Numbered from the stretch's first letter, positions 8,872 through 18,165 are shown. The stretch is 64,000 nucleotides of DNA from DASXTC01 sp036505635 (GCA_036505635.1 DASXTC010000025.1:62001-126000); one strand, 5' to 3'. Program-made: numbers and translations. The notes: a model not told the origin generated them from the letters alone.

Positions 8872-9765
8872 ATGATGGAACCCCGGGGAGCCATGGTGAA
8901 AGCGCTGGACAACCTTCAACCTGGCCGCGTCGAGGCGACCGGCACTCCCGCCCTCCGTGATGAGGCGCCCACCGCCGGCCCGCCCTTCTTCCACCACGCC
9001 GTATTCGAGGAAAAACCGGTCCTGGAGATCAAGGAGTTCAATCTCTGGTACGGCGCGACGCAGGCGCTCTTCAACGTGACCCTGCCGATCCCCGCGGGAC
9101 GGGTGACCGCCCTCATCGGGCCTTCCGGGTGCGGCAAGTCCACCCTCATCCGCTCCATCAACCGGCTCAACGACCTGGTGGAGGGGGTCCGGGTGGCGGG
9201 AGACATGCTCCTGAACGGAGACTCGATCTACGGCAAGGACGTGAACGTCATCGAGCTGCGCAAGCGCATGGGTATGGTCTTCCAGAAGTCGAACCCGTTC
9301 CCCATGTCGATCTACGAGAACGTGGTCTACCCGCTCCGGATCGACGGTGAGACGCGCCGCGGCGCCCTCGACGAGACGGTCGAGCGGAGCCTGAAGGCCG
9401 CCGCGCTCTGGGACGAGGCGAAGGACCGGCTGCACCGCAGCGCGCTCGATCTGTCCGGCGGGCAGCAGCAGCGGCTCTGCATCGCGCGGGCGATCGCGCC
9501 GCGGCCGGAAGTGCTGCTCATGGATGAGCCGTGCTCGGCGCTCGATCCGATCGCCACGGCGAGGATCGAGGAGCTGATCCACTCCCTGCGCGGAGAATAC
9601 ACGGTGCTGATCGTCACGCACAACATGCAGCAGGCGGCCCGCGTGTCCGACTACACCGCCTTCATGTATCTGGGCGGTCTCGTCGAGTACGGCCCCACGA
9701 AGGGGATCTTCCTCACTCCCGCCCTGCACCAGACTGAGGAGTACGTGACCGGCCGCTTCGGCTAA
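8872..9765 (+). CDS. pstB: PstB phosphate ABC transporter ATPase
   Basis: Cytoplasmic ATPase driving PstSCA. The 297 residues include an extra ~45 at the N-terminus before the usual PstB start (LEIKEFNLWYGATQALFNV). Walker A is GPSGCGKST, the Q-loop is VFQKSNPFPMSIYENV, the signature is LSGGQQQRLCIARA, Walker B is VLLMDEP, and the H-loop is VTHNMQQAARVSDYTAF. The start follows the pstA stop by one base. A second possible start at 8893 (MVKALDNLQ) would shorten the extension. No phoU gene follows, unlike the usual pstSCAB-phoU order. Confidence 0.95.
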   Translation: MMEPRGAMVKALDNLQPGRVEATGTPALRDEAPTAGPPFFHHAVFEEKPVLEIKEFNLWYGATQALFNVTLPIPAGRVTALIGPSGCGKSTLIRSINRLNDLVEGVRVAGDMLLNGDSIYGKDVNVIELRKRMGMVFQKSNPFPMSIYENVVYPLRIDGETRRGALDETVERSLKAAALWDEAKDRLHRSALDLSGGQQQRLCIARAIAPRPEVLLMDEPCSALDPIATARIEELIHSLRGEYTVLIVTHNMQQAARVSDYTAFMYLGGLVEYGPTKGIFLTPALHQTEEYVTGRFG

Positions 9766-9833
9766 CCGGTGCCCCGAGCGTCCCAGCCTCGCCCTGTCGG
9801 CTATACTCCGGCTTTCCCAGCTGGAGGGAGAGG

Positions 9834-12140
9834 ATGCTCGCTCTCGTCCGCACGTACGCACGGTGGCTGCATACCCGGTGGCCGGCCGGAACGGTCGAAA
9901 GGCTTCCCTACCTGCGCGAGGATGGATCGACGAACGTCCCGGGAGTCCTGGTGGTGGGCGATCTCACCGGTATCCCGCTGCTGAAGTTCTCGTCCGACAC
10001 CGGTGCCCGCGCTGTGCGGCGCATCGTCTCCGAACCCGCGTTTCAGAACCGCCGGCGCGGCTCCGCCGCCGGCCGGCCGCCGCTCGACCTGGTCATCATC
10101 GGTGCCGGCGTATCGGGTATGGCCGCCGCGCTTCAGGCGCTGAAGGCGAATCTGACCTTCGAGGTCATCGAGGCCACGGAGCCCTTCTCCACCATCGTCA
10201 ACTTCCCGAGAGGAAAACCGATCTACACCTACCCGACCGGCATGACGCCCGCCGGAGAGCTGCAGTTCTCGGCGAAGTCCGCCGTCAAGGAAGGGCTCGT
10301 CGTCGAGCTTCGCGAGACCACGTTGGCTCGGGGCCTGCGTCCCAGGATCGGCCGGGCGGAGATGGTGCGGCGGCGAGGGGGGCTTCTCGAAACGCACCTC
10401 GCGGGAGGCGAGACGCTCGTCTCCCACCGCGTCATCGTGGCGATCGGGCGCTCCGGCAACTTCCGCAGGCTGGGTGTGGCCGGCGAAGACCTCGACAAAG
10501 TCTACAACCGCCTGCACGACCCGAAGGACTACGCGGACCGCGACGTCCTGGTGGTCGGGGGCGGCGACAGCGCTCTGGAGACCGCCCTCGCCATCGCCGA
10601 GTGCGGCGGGCGCGTGACGCTCTCGTACCGGAAGTCCGGGCTCAGCAGACCAAAGCCCGATAACCTCGAGCGGATCCGGTTGCATCAGGCCGAACCGGCC
10701 TCGGCGGGCGGGTCCCGCGATGAGTCCCGCCGCGGAGGCTCCCTCCGGGTGGCGCTGGGGAGCCAGGTCAAGGCGATCCTCCCGAGCGAGGTGGTCCTCG
10801 CCCACGCCGGCGGTCGCGAGGAGAGACTGCCCAACGATGCCGTCTTCACCATGATTGGCCGTGAAGCGCCGCTCGATTTCTTCCGGCGCTCGGGGATCCG
10901 GATCGCGGGGGAGCTGCGGGCGCCGGCCTTCCTCGCGATGGGGTGCTTCCTTCTCTTCTGCGCCTGGCTCTACAACTGGAAGTCGGGCGGCTGGATGTCG
11001 GACTACTTCGCCCAACGCGGCTGGTTCCCCTTCAACCTGCCCTCCCTGCTGGCCGACGCGGGGGGATGGATCGCGACGGAGGCAGCCGACCCGGCCACGC
11101 TCGTGGGCACGGTCTCGATCAGCGCCGCGGGACCCTCCTTCTGGTACACCCTCGCCTACTCCCTCGTGGTCGTGGTCTTCGGTCTGCGCCGCATCCGCAA
11201 GCGGCGCACGCCCTACGTCACGGCGCAGACCCTCACTCTCATGACGGTGCAGGTGGTGCCGCTCTTCCTGCTTCCCGAGGTGATCCTCCCGCTGATGGGG
11301 CGCCACGGCCTCCTGCCAGCGGGGCTCGCCGACGCCCTCTTCCCGGCGGTCTCATACGGTCACGGCCGCGAGTACTGGCGCGCCTACGGGCTCATCCTGG
11401 CCTGGCCGCTCAACGTCTACAACATCTTCACGCACGAGCCTCTCTGGTGGTGGATCGGCATCGGGTTCGTCCAGACGTGCGTCCTGATACCTCTCGGCAT
11501 CTACTTCTACGGCAAGGGGGTCTACTGCGGGTGGATCTGCTCGTGCGGGGCGCTCGCCGAGACCCTGGGGGACGAGCACCGTCACAAGATGCCGCACGGC
11601 CCGAGCTGGAGCCGCCTCAATATGATCGGACAGGGAATCCTCGCCGTCGCGATCGGGCTCCTGGGAGTCAGGATCGCCGGCTGGGCGCTCCCCGAGGGGA
11701 ACGCCGCCGACCGGATCTTCGACCCGGTCCTCAAGACGCACTACAAATGGTTCGTGGACGTGTTCCTGGCGGGGGTGGTGGGATACGGGCTTTATTTCTG
11801 GTACTCGGGCCGGATCTGGTGCCGGTTCGCCTGTCCGCTGGCGGCCCTCATGCACGTCTATGCGAGATTCAGCCGCTTCCGCATCCTGTCGGACAAGAAG
11901 AAGTGCATCTCCTGCAACGTCTGCACGACGGTCTGCCACCAGGGGATCGACGTGATGAACTTCGCCAACAAAGGGCTGCCGATGGCCGACCCGGAGTGCG
12001 TCCGCTGCTCCGCATGCGTGCAGAGCTGCCCGACCGGCACGCTCACCTTCGGTCAGGTCGACCCATCCACCCTGCTGGTGATCCGGAGGGACCGGCTCGC
12101 CGCCTCGCCGGTCCTGATGGCCGAGGGCGCGGCGAAGTAG
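9834..12140 (+). CDS. FAD/NAD(P)-dependent oxidoreductase fused to a NapH-like membrane polyferredoxin
   Basis: A 768-residue fusion with a strong GGAGGGAGAGG ribosome site. Residues 1-80 carry VPGVLVVGDLTGIPLLKF, which looks like the C-terminal FAD-contact motif of thioredoxin-reductase-like flavoproteins placed at the N-terminus. Then come a FAD Rossmann fold (DLVIIGAGVSGMAAAL at about 84) and an NAD(P) fold (DVLVVGGGDSALETALA at about 237). From about 360 there are about six membrane helices with the CGWICSCGAL and WCRFACPLAAL cysteine motifs of NapH/NosR-type proteins, and two C-terminal 4Fe-4S sites (CISCNVCTTVCHQG; CVRCSACVQSCPTG). It probably passes electrons from NAD(P)H through FAD to Fe-S centres at the membrane. 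The acceptor is unknown. A TATACT at 9802-9807 may be its -10 box. Confidence 0.85.
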   Translation: MLALVRTYARWLHTRWPAGTVERLPYLREDGSTNVPGVLVVGDLTGIPLLKFSSDTGARAVRRIVSEPAFQNRRRGSAAGRPPLDLVIIGAGVSGMAAALQALKANLTFEVIEATEPFSTIVNFPRGKPIYTYPTGMTPAGELQFSAKSAVKEGLVVELRETTLARGLRPRIGRAEMVRRRGGLLETHLAGGETLVSHRVIVAIGRSGNFRRLGVAGEDLDKVYNRLHDPKDYADRDVLVVGGGDSALETALAIAECGGRVTLSYRKSGLSRPKPDNLERIRLHQAEPASAGGSRDESRRGGSLRVALGSQVKAILPSEVVLAHAGGREERLPNDAVFTMIGREAPLDFFRRSGIRIAGELRAPAFLAMGCFLLFCAWLYNWKSGGWMSDYFAQRGWFPFNLPSLLADAGGWIATEAADPATLVGTVSISAAGPSFWYTLAYSLVVVVFGLRRIRKRRTPYVTAQTLTLMTVQVVPLFLLPEVILPLMGRHGLLPAGLADALFPAVSYGHGREYWRAYGLILAWPLNVYNIFTHEPLWWWIGIGFVQTCVLIPLGIYFYGKGVYCGWICSCGALAETLGDEHRHKMPHGPSWSRLNMIGQGILAVAIGLLGVRIAGWALPEGNAADRIFDPVLKTHYKWFVDVFLAGVVGYGLYFWYSGRIWCRFACPLAALMHVYARFSRFRILSDKKKCISCNVCTTVCHQGIDVMNFANKGLPMADPECVRCSACVQSCPTGTLTFGQVDPSTLLVIRRDRLAASPVLMAEGAAK

Positions 12141-12153
12141 CCGCATTCGTTCA

Positions 12154-14049
12154 TCAGTGGGCCGCGCCGCCCCCCGCCTGCGACGCGCGGGAGGCGACCC
12201 GCTCGAAGATCCGCGCCTCCACGAAGACCCGGAAGATGTCGCCGTCCACCCGCCCCTCCCGGACATCGGTCTCCAGGATCGCGAGGGCCTTTTCGCACGG
12301 GATGGCCCGCTTGTAGGGACGGTCCCTGGCGGTCAGCGCATCGAAGATGTCGCACACCGTCATGATCCGCGAGAGGATCGGGATCTCGCCGGCCTTCAGA
12401 CCCAGCGGATACCCCGATCCGTCGAGCTTCTCGTGGTGGGCGTGGGCGATCGCCGGCACCCGCCTGAGCTCGCGGGTCCACGGGATGGTGCTGAGGAACT
12501 GATAGGTATGGGTCACGTGCGACTCGATCTCGAGCCTCTCGTCCGGCGTAAGGCTTCCCCGCCGGACGCTCAGGCAGGCGGCCTCCTCCGGGCTCAGCAG
12601 GGGGATCTTCCCGCCCATGGCGTCCGGCACGGCGAGGCGCGCCAGCTCCGCGAGGACCTTCGAATCCCCCTCATCGAGAATCGATGGCTCGTTCGTCCGT
12701 CCGATCAGGTCGAGATACCGGTCGATCTCCTCCAGACGCTTCGCCAGCTCGGGATCGGGCCGGCGCGCGCCGGCCAGCTCGACGTTCAGCCTTGCGATCC
12801 GGAAGCGATCCTGTATCGCGCGAAGCTCGTGCGGATAGAGCTTCTTGCCCTTGAGAAGGACCTGCTCCCTGACGCCGATCTTTCCGAAGTCGTGAAGCAG
12901 CGTGGCGTAGTGCAGCTCACGCAGATCCTCGGGGCCGAACCGCGAGGCGGCCAGCGGCCCCCCGCTGATCCGGTTGATGGTCTCCGCCAGTGCGACCGAC
13001 AGCGTGGCCACACGGCTCGAGTGGCCTGAGGTGGTCGGATCGCGCGACTCGATCGCCGTCACCGACGCGCGCACGAACCCGTCGAAGAGCCTCCGGATCT
13101 CGGCGTAGAGCCGCGCGTTCTCCAGGGCGACGGCGGCCTGGCTGGCCAGCGAACGAGCGAGCGCCACGCACCGCTCATCGAACGGGATGCCGGGAAGGGC
13201 CTGCTCGGGCGCCCGGCGGTTGATGAGCTGCACGACGCCGAGGATCTCGTCCTTCTGGTTGGTCATCGGCACGACGAGGACCGAGCGGGTCCGGTACCCC
13301 GTCTGCTCATCGAAGCTCCTGTTGAAGGTGTAGTCCTTCCAGGCGGGCAGGTCGTAGACATCCTCGATGTTGAGGGTCTTGCCCGACATGGCGACGTGGC
13401 CGGCCAGGCTCTGGTGGTCGATCCGCACGCGAGCCTCCTTGAGCGAGATCGGCACCGTGTCGTTCTGGGCCAGCTTGAAGACGAGGCAGCGGCTCCCCCA
13501 CTCGTCCTCCTCCACGAGATACAGGGAGCCGGCGTCGGCCGCCGTGATCTCCCGGCACTTGGTCAGGATCAGGCCCAGCAGGGCGTCCGCGTCCCGCTCG
13601 GCCGATAGGGCGATCCCGATCCGGTTCAGCGCGCTCACCTCGTGGTCGAGGCGGCCGATCTGCTCGCGCAGCGACCGCGCCTCGCGGGTCAGCCGCACCC
13701 AGTGCATCGCGTGACGCAGGGCGGCGCGCACCTTCATCATGTCCAGCGGACGGGTCAGACACCAGACCACCCCGGGATCCTCCAGAATGGCGCTGGCGAT
13801 CCCCGTCGGCTGCTCCAGCGAGAGGACGGGGATCAGGGCGGCCGGTGGGATCGACCCGCCCCCGAGCGCGGCGATGCTGGAGAGATCGCCGATGACGATC
13901 GCGTCGGTCACGGCGTCCCCGTCCGCCCCGCCCGGGACGGCCAGACCGGCCGCCACGCCCAGCATCCGGAGAGACTCCACCGCCTCACGCACCGCCGCCT
14001 TTTCGGGTGAGCCGGGGGGGAAGAGGCACAGGACGACGGGGGGCTTCAT
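12154..14049 (-). CDS. GAF and HD-GYP domain cyclic-di-GMP phosphodiesterase-like protein
   Basis: Cytoplasmic 631-residue signalling protein. Residues 1-110 resemble a degenerate receiver domain without a clear phospho-aspartate pocket. A short coiled coil (about 115-140) leads to a GAF domain (about 145-310), then an HD-GYP domain (about 325-600). The catalytic set looks intact: SGHSSRVA, LLHDFGKIG (the HD pair), ESHVTHT and HHEKLDGSGYP. HD-GYP proteins hydrolyse cyclic-di-GMP. It lies 55 bp after the DAHP synthase gene on the same strand, so it may be the last gene of the aromatic operon. The GAF ligand is unknown. Confidence 0.87.
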   Translation of the reverse strand: MKPPVVLCLFPPGSPEKAAVREAVESLRMLGVAAGLAVPGGADGDAVTDAIVIGDLSSIAALGGGSIPPAALIPVLSLEQPTGIASAILEDPGVVWCLTRPLDMMKVRAALRHAMHWVRLTREARSLREQIGRLDHEVSALNRIGIALSAERDADALLGLILTKCREITAADAGSLYLVEEDEWGSRCLVFKLAQNDTVPISLKEARVRIDHQSLAGHVAMSGKTLNIEDVYDLPAWKDYTFNRSFDEQTGYRTRSVLVVPMTNQKDEILGVVQLINRRAPEQALPGIPFDERCVALARSLASQAAVALENARLYAEIRRLFDGFVRASVTAIESRDPTTSGHSSRVATLSVALAETINRISGGPLAASRFGPEDLRELHYATLLHDFGKIGVREQVLLKGKKLYPHELRAIQDRFRIARLNVELAGARRPDPELAKRLEEIDRYLDLIGRTNEPSILDEGDSKVLAELARLAVPDAMGGKIPLLSPEEAACLSVRRGSLTPDERLEIESHVTHTYQFLSTIPWTRELRRVPAIAHAHHEKLDGSGYPLGLKAGEIPILSRIMTVCDIFDALTARDRPYKRAIPCEKALAILETDVREGRVDGDIFRVFVEARIFERVASRASQAGGGAAH

Positions 14050-14104
14050 GGGGCCGGAACTTATGCCCGTGCGGGCGGGTGGTCAACCGGTTCCCGGGCG
14101 CCCC

Positions 14105-15136
14105 TCAGGAGGGTATCGCGCGCCCCACCGCCGGCGCGATGATCCCGAGCTGCCCCATCAGCTCGGCGAACTGTTCCGGGTAGAGCGACTGCGCTCCGTC
14201 CGAGAGCGCGTTGTCCGGGTCCTGGTGGACCTCTATGAGAAGACCATCCGCGCCCGCCGCGACCGCGGCGCGCGCCATGGGGGCCACCTTGTCCCGGAGG
14301 CCGGTGCCGTGGGAGGGGTCGGCCACGATGGGCAGGTGGCTCAGTTTGTGGATGATGGGAATGGCCGAGATGTCCATGGTGTTGCGCGTGTACGTCTCGA
14401 AGGTGCGGATGCCCCGCTCGCAGAGGATGACGTTGTGGTTGCCCCCCGCCATGACGTACTCGGCGGAAAGGAGCCACTCCTCCAGCGTGGCGGACATCCC
14501 GCGCTTGAGCAGGACCGGCTTGCGGCTGCGCCCGAGCTCCTTGAGAAACGTGAAGTTCTGCATGTTGCGGGCCCCCACCTGCAGGATGTCGAGGTACTTT
14601 TCCGCCGTCTCGATCTGGCTCAGGTCCATGACCTCCGAGATGGCCAGCATCCCCTGCTCGTCGGCCGCTTCGCGCAGGAGCCTCAGCCCCTGCTCGCCGA
14701 GCCCCTGAAAGGAGTAGGGGGAGGTCCTCGGCTTGAAGGCGCCGCCCCGCAGGATCTGCGCGCCGGCCCGCTTGACGGAGGCCGCCGTCCGCCGGATCTG
14801 CTCCCGGGACTCGACGGCGCATGGTCCGGCCATCACGACGATCTGCCGGCCGCCGATCGCGACCTCACCCTTCGGCCCGGCCCGGACGATGGTCCCCTCG
14901 GGCCGAAAGATCCGCCCCGCGAGCTTGTACGGCTCGGTGATTCGGACCACCTCGTGGACTCCATCGAGCACCTCGAAGTCGCGCGGATCGATCAAGCCGG
15001 CCTCGCCACCCACCGCCCCGATGATGGTCCGGGTGACTCCCGTGGAGCGATGCGCGTCGAACCCCTTCCTGGTGAGGAGCTCGATGATCCGCTGAATCTG
15101 CTCCTCGCCGGCGTTGGGCTCCATCACGATGACCAT
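14105..15136 (-). CDS. aroF: 3-deoxy-7-phosphoheptulonate (DAHP) synthase, class I beta
   Basis: Condenses phosphoenolpyruvate and erythrose 4-phosphate, the first step of the shikimate pathway. Of 343 residues, the first ~70 form a ferredoxin-like regulatory domain (MVIVMEPNAGEEQIQRIIEL) as in Thermotoga-type DAHP synthase, and the barrel follows with MAGPCAVES, RGGAFKPRTSPYSFQG, LLKRGM and DPSHGTG, all conserved for metal and phosphate binding. The start is 3 bp after the chorismate mutase stop. In this class the N-terminal domain or an associated chorismate mutase can mediate feedback by aromatic products, and the neighbouring mutase suggests such coupling. Confidence 0.95.
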   Translation of the reverse strand: MVIVMEPNAGEEQIQRIIELLTRKGFDAHRSTGVTRTIIGAVGGEAGLIDPRDFEVLDGVHEVVRITEPYKLAGRIFRPEGTIVRAGPKGEVAIGGRQIVVMAGPCAVESREQIRRTAASVKRAGAQILRGGAFKPRTSPYSFQGLGEQGLRLLREAADEQGMLAISEVMDLSQIETAEKYLDILQVGARNMQNFTFLKELGRSRKPVLLKRGMSATLEEWLLSAEYVMAGGNHNVILCERGIRTFETYTRNTMDISAIPIIHKLSHLPIVADPSHGTGLRDKVAPMARAAVAAGADGLLIEVHQDPDNALSDGAQSLYPEQFAELMGQLGIIAPAVGRAIPS

Positions 15137-15139
15137 GGC

Positions 15140-15451
15140 TCAGGCCTTCCCTGCCGCGCGCGCGGGATCGGTGGAGCCGCCGGAGACACGCTCGATCCGC
15201 CGCGACTCGTCCAGTATGCGCTCGAAGAGCCTCTTCACCGCGTCGTCCTGGAGCGGCCCGTGGTTCACCTCGAGGACGTGACGCACGATGGCCGCCTCCC
15301 TCTCCGGATCGTAGATCTCGCGGGCGAGCCGCCTCTTGACCGCTCCGATGGCCAACGCGCACCGGGACCGCTCGTTCAGAAGCTCCAGGATCTGCGCGTC
15401 CAGCTCGTCGATCCGGCGGCGCCAGCTTTCGATCTGTTCGAGGTCGTTCAC
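15140..15451 (-). CDS. Chorismate mutase, AroQ-class (monofunctional)
   Basis: Converts chorismate to prephenate for phenylalanine and tyrosine synthesis. The 103-residue all-helical product has the AroQ pattern: WRRRIDELDAQILELLNER with the catalytic arginine, IGAVKRRLAREIYDPERE, and a C-terminal helix FERILDESRRIER. I take the GTG at 15451, preceded by GGGGGACAAGG, rather than an in-frame ATG at 15514 that would run into trpA; the length is then normal for the family. It sits between trpA and DAHP synthase, so the operon serves both branches from chorismate. Confidence 0.9.
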   Translation of the reverse strand: MNDLEQIESWRRRIDELDAQILELLNERSRCALAIGAVKRRLAREIYDPEREAAIVRHVLEVNHGPLQDDAVKRLFERILDESRRIERVSGGSTDPARAAGKA

Positions 15452-15479
15452 GCCTTGTCCCCCGGGGAGACCTGGTCCA

Positions 15480-16304
15480 TTACTTCGCGAAGAGCCGCGC
15501 CGCGGCGCGCTCAAGCCTCAACGGCAGGTCCGGTGGAATCCCGGAATGGGCTCCCGCGCCGCCCCCCGCGCCTTCGACGGCCTCCTCCACCGCGGCCACC
15601 AGCGCGCTGCCGACCACCACACCGTCCGCGACGGCCCCCACCGACCGGACCTGCTCCGGACTCGAGATCCCGAAACCGACCGCCACCGGCAGCGACGAGG
15701 CTTCGCGCATCGCGGCGATCGCCTCGTCCAGCCCCTCGGGGAGTGACTCGCGCGCGCCGGTCACTCCGGTGCGGCAGACGTAGTAAATGAAACCGCGCGC
15801 CTCGCGTGCCGCGTGCTGAATCCTATCCTTTCCACTCGTGGGCGCCACCAGCAGGATCGGGTCGATCCCGCGCGCTATCAGGAGCGCTCTCAGGCCTGCG
15901 CCCTCCTCCGGGGGCAGATCCACGACGAGGACCCCGTCGATGCCGGCGACGGCCGCCCGGCCGGCGAAAAGCTCCTCGCCCATTCGCAGGATCGGGTTGT
16001 AATAGGTGAAGAGAACGAGAGGGGCGCCCACCCGGCGCCGGGCATCGGCGGCCAGCTCCAGCGAACGCGCCAGCCCGACCCCGTGCGCGAGGGCCCGCCC
16101 GGAGGCGCGCTGGATGGTCGGGCCATCGGCGAGCGGATCGGAGAAGGGGACCCCCAGCTCGATGATGTCCGCGCCCCCGCGCTCCAGGGCCTCGCAGAAC
16201 GGGACGGTAAGATGAGGTGCAGGATCCCCGGCCGTGATGAAGGCGATGAAGACGGGCCGGCCGTCGCGGCGCGCGGCGGCGAAGACCTCCGCGATGCGGC
16301 TCAC
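15480..16304 (-). CDS. trpA: Tryptophan synthase alpha chain
   Basis: Cleaves indole-3-glycerol phosphate to indole and glyceraldehyde 3-phosphate; indole passes to TrpB. The 274-residue protein starts at the GTG in a GTGA overlap with the trpB stop. Key residues are present: IELGVPFSDPLADGP with the catalytic Glu and Asp, VAFITAGDP-like N-terminal strand (FIAFITAGDP), and the phosphate-binding GFGISSPEQV and GVVVGSALV. An open frame extends far upstream but only by reading trpB out of frame. Confidence 0.95.
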   Translation of the reverse strand: MSRIAEVFAAARRDGRPVFIAFITAGDPAPHLTVPFCEALERGGADIIELGVPFSDPLADGPTIQRASGRALAHGVGLARSLELAADARRRVGAPLVLFTYYNPILRMGEELFAGRAAVAGIDGVLVVDLPPEEGAGLRALLIARGIDPILLVAPTSGKDRIQHAAREARGFIYYVCRTGVTGARESLPEGLDEAIAAMREASSLPVAVGFGISSPEQVRSVGAVADGVVVGSALVAAVEEAVEGAGGGAGAHSGIPPDLPLRLERAAARLFAK

Positions 16305-17512
16305 GGGCCTCCCCGGACCGTCCGTCCCTCGGCCAGCGCCGCCACCGAATCGACGTCCTTGTCGCCCCGTCCCGACAGATTGATGATGATGACGGCGTCG
16401 CCCGGCAGCTTCGGCGCGGCCCTCACCGCGTAGGCCACCGCGTGGGCGCTCTCCAACGCCGGGATGATCCCCTCGGTCCGGGCCAGCAGGTGGAAGGCCT
16501 CCAGCGCCTCGTCGTCGGTGGCGGAGACGTAGGAGACACGACCCGTCTCGCGCAGGTGGGCGTGCTCGGGTCCGATGGCCGGATAGTCGAGCCCGGCCGA
16601 CACCGAATGTGTCCTCGCGATGTTCCCATCGCCGTCCTGAAGGACGTACGTGTAGGTGCCGTGCAGCACCCCGGGCTCCCCCCCCGCGAAGCGCGCCGCG
16701 TGGTCCCCCGGCCCCGGCGAGCGCCCCCCCGCCTCCACTCCCACCATCGCCACGCCCTCGTCCCGCAGGAAGGGATGGAAGAGCCCGATTGAGTTGCTGC
16801 CGCCTCCCACGCAGGCGATCAGAAGCTCGGGGAGCTTTCCCTCCGCGGCGAGGATCTGCTCCCGCGCCTCGCGCCCGATCACGGCATGGAAGTCGCGCAC
16901 GATCATCGGAAATGGATGCGCGCCCAGCACGGAGCCGAGAATGTAATGCGTGTCGCGGACGTTGGTCACCCAGTCGCGCATCGCCTCGTTGATCGCGTCC
17001 TTGAGCGTGCGGCTGCCCGAGGCAACCCCCGTCACCTGGGCGCCCAGGAGTCTCATCCGGAAGACGTTCAGTCGCTGGCGCTGCATGTCCTCCTCGCCCA
17101 TGTAGACCGTGCATCGCAGACCGAAGAGGGCCGCCGCGGTGGCCGTGGCCACTCCGTGCTGTCCGGCTCCCGTTTCGGCGATGACTCGAGGCTTGCCCAT
17201 GCGCACCGTGAGCAGCGCCTGCCCGATCGTGTTGTTGATCTTGTGGGCTCCCGTGTGGCAAAGATCCTCCCGCTTGAGGTAGATCCTCGCGCCTCCAAGC
17301 CGCCCGGTCAGTCGTTGCGCGAACGTCAGCGGCGTGGGCCGGCCGATGAAGTCACGCTGGCACCGGTGAAGCTCGCGTTTGAACTCCTCGTCGTCGCGGC
17401 AAAGTCCGTAGATCTCCTCCAGCTCGCGCAGCGGCTCCATGAGAGTCTCGGGGACGAAGCGGCCTCCGTACCGGCCGTAGCGTCCGCTCGAGTCGGGCAG
17501 GTCGCCTGTCAC
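16301..17512 (-). CDS. trpB: Tryptophan synthase beta chain
   Basis: PLP enzyme that joins indole and serine to give tryptophan. 403 residues from the GTG at 17512, which overlaps the trpF stop in GTGA. Motifs: YGGRFVPETLMEPL at the N-terminus, the PLP lysine in HTGAHKINNTIGQ, GAGQHGVATATAAALFG for the tunnel region, the phosphate-binding GGGSNSIG, and EGIIPALESAHAVAY. This is the classical TrpB1 type that pairs with TrpA, which follows directly. Confidence 0.96.
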   Translation of the reverse strand: MTGDLPDSSGRYGRYGGRFVPETLMEPLRELEEIYGLCRDDEEFKRELHRCQRDFIGRPTPLTFAQRLTGRLGGARIYLKREDLCHTGAHKINNTIGQALLTVRMGKPRVIAETGAGQHGVATATAAALFGLRCTVYMGEEDMQRQRLNVFRMRLLGAQVTGVASGSRTLKDAINEAMRDWVTNVRDTHYILGSVLGAHPFPMIVRDFHAVIGREAREQILAAEGKLPELLIACVGGGSNSIGLFHPFLRDEGVAMVGVEAGGRSPGPGDHAARFAGGEPGVLHGTYTYVLQDGDGNIARTHSVSAGLDYPAIGPEHAHLRETGRVSYVSATDDEALEAFHLLARTEGIIPALESAHAVAYAVRAAPKLPGDAVIIINLSGRGDKDVDSVAALAEGRTVRGGP

Positions 17513-18165
17513 GGTGCGTTCCTCACAGAGGCGATGAAGGCCCTCACGCGGGCGGGGTCCTTGATCCCGGGCGAGGCCTCCACCCCCGTGGAGACGTCGA
17601 CGCCCAGCAGGCCGAAAGGACGCAGCAGGACAATCGCCTCCCCCACGTTGCCGGGCGTGAGGCCCCCGCCGAGGATCATGCGCGCCGGGCCGTTTCCGCA
17701 CAGGAGCCGCCCCACCTCCCGCGCCACGCTCCAGTCGAATCGCTTCCCCGAGCCGCCCGGAAGGACGCCCCCGCGCGTGTCGAGCATGAAGGGCCGGCCG
17801 CCGAAGCGCGCGATCTCGGCGGCGAGTGCCGGCGCGTCGGTCTCCGGCGACACCCCGAACGCCCGGTAACAGTCGAGGCCGAGCAGGTCGCAGAAGCCGG
17901 GGCCTTCCTCCCCGTGGAGCTGCGCCATGGAGAGTCGCGCCTCGCGCGCCGCCTGGAGCAGCGCCGGCATCGGCTCGTCCACGAAGACGCCCACCCGCGC
18001 GACCTGCGGCGGCAGAGATGACCCGATCCTCAGGGCATCGGAGGCCAACACGCGGCGCGGGCTCCCGCTCCAGAAGACGAACCCCACCGCGTCGGCCCCC
18101 GCCTCGGCGGCCGCCTCCGCGTCCGCGGGCCGCGTGATGCCGCAGATCTTCACGCGCAGGCTCAT
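17509..18165 (-). CDS. trpF: Phosphoribosylanthranilate isomerase
   Basis: Catalyses the Amadori rearrangement of phosphoribosylanthranilate. 218 residues from the ATG at 18165, which overlaps the trpC stop (ATGA) and gives the standard N-terminus MSLRVKICGITRP with the catalytic cysteine. Later motifs are LDTRGG with the catalytic aspartate, ILGGGLTPGNV for phosphate binding and DVSTGVEASPGIKD. An in-frame start 24 bp upstream is less likely because it lengthens the overlap and adds residues the family lacks. The genes flow trpD-trpC-trpF-trpB-trpA without gaps. Confidence 0.95.
   Translation of the reverse strand: MSLRVKICGITRPADAEAAAEAGADAVGFVFWSGSPRRVLASDALRIGSSLPPQVARVGVFVDEPMPALLQAAREARLSMAQLHGEEGPGFCDLLGLDCYRAFGVSPETDAPALAAEIARFGGRPFMLDTRGGVLPGGSGKRFDWSVAREVGRLLCGNGPARMILGGGLTPGNVGEAIVLLRPFGLLGVDVSTGVEASPGIKDPARVRAFIASVRNAP

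Noticed and set aside
7047..8912. 621-residue minus-strand open frame opposite pstA
   Set aside because: Antisense shadow of a membrane permease; low-complexity charged sequence.
13739..15790. 683-residue plus-strand open frame opposite DAHP synthase, chorismate mutase and trpA
   Set aside because: It is an antisense shadow of well-identified genes caused by high GC; no motif or ribosome site.
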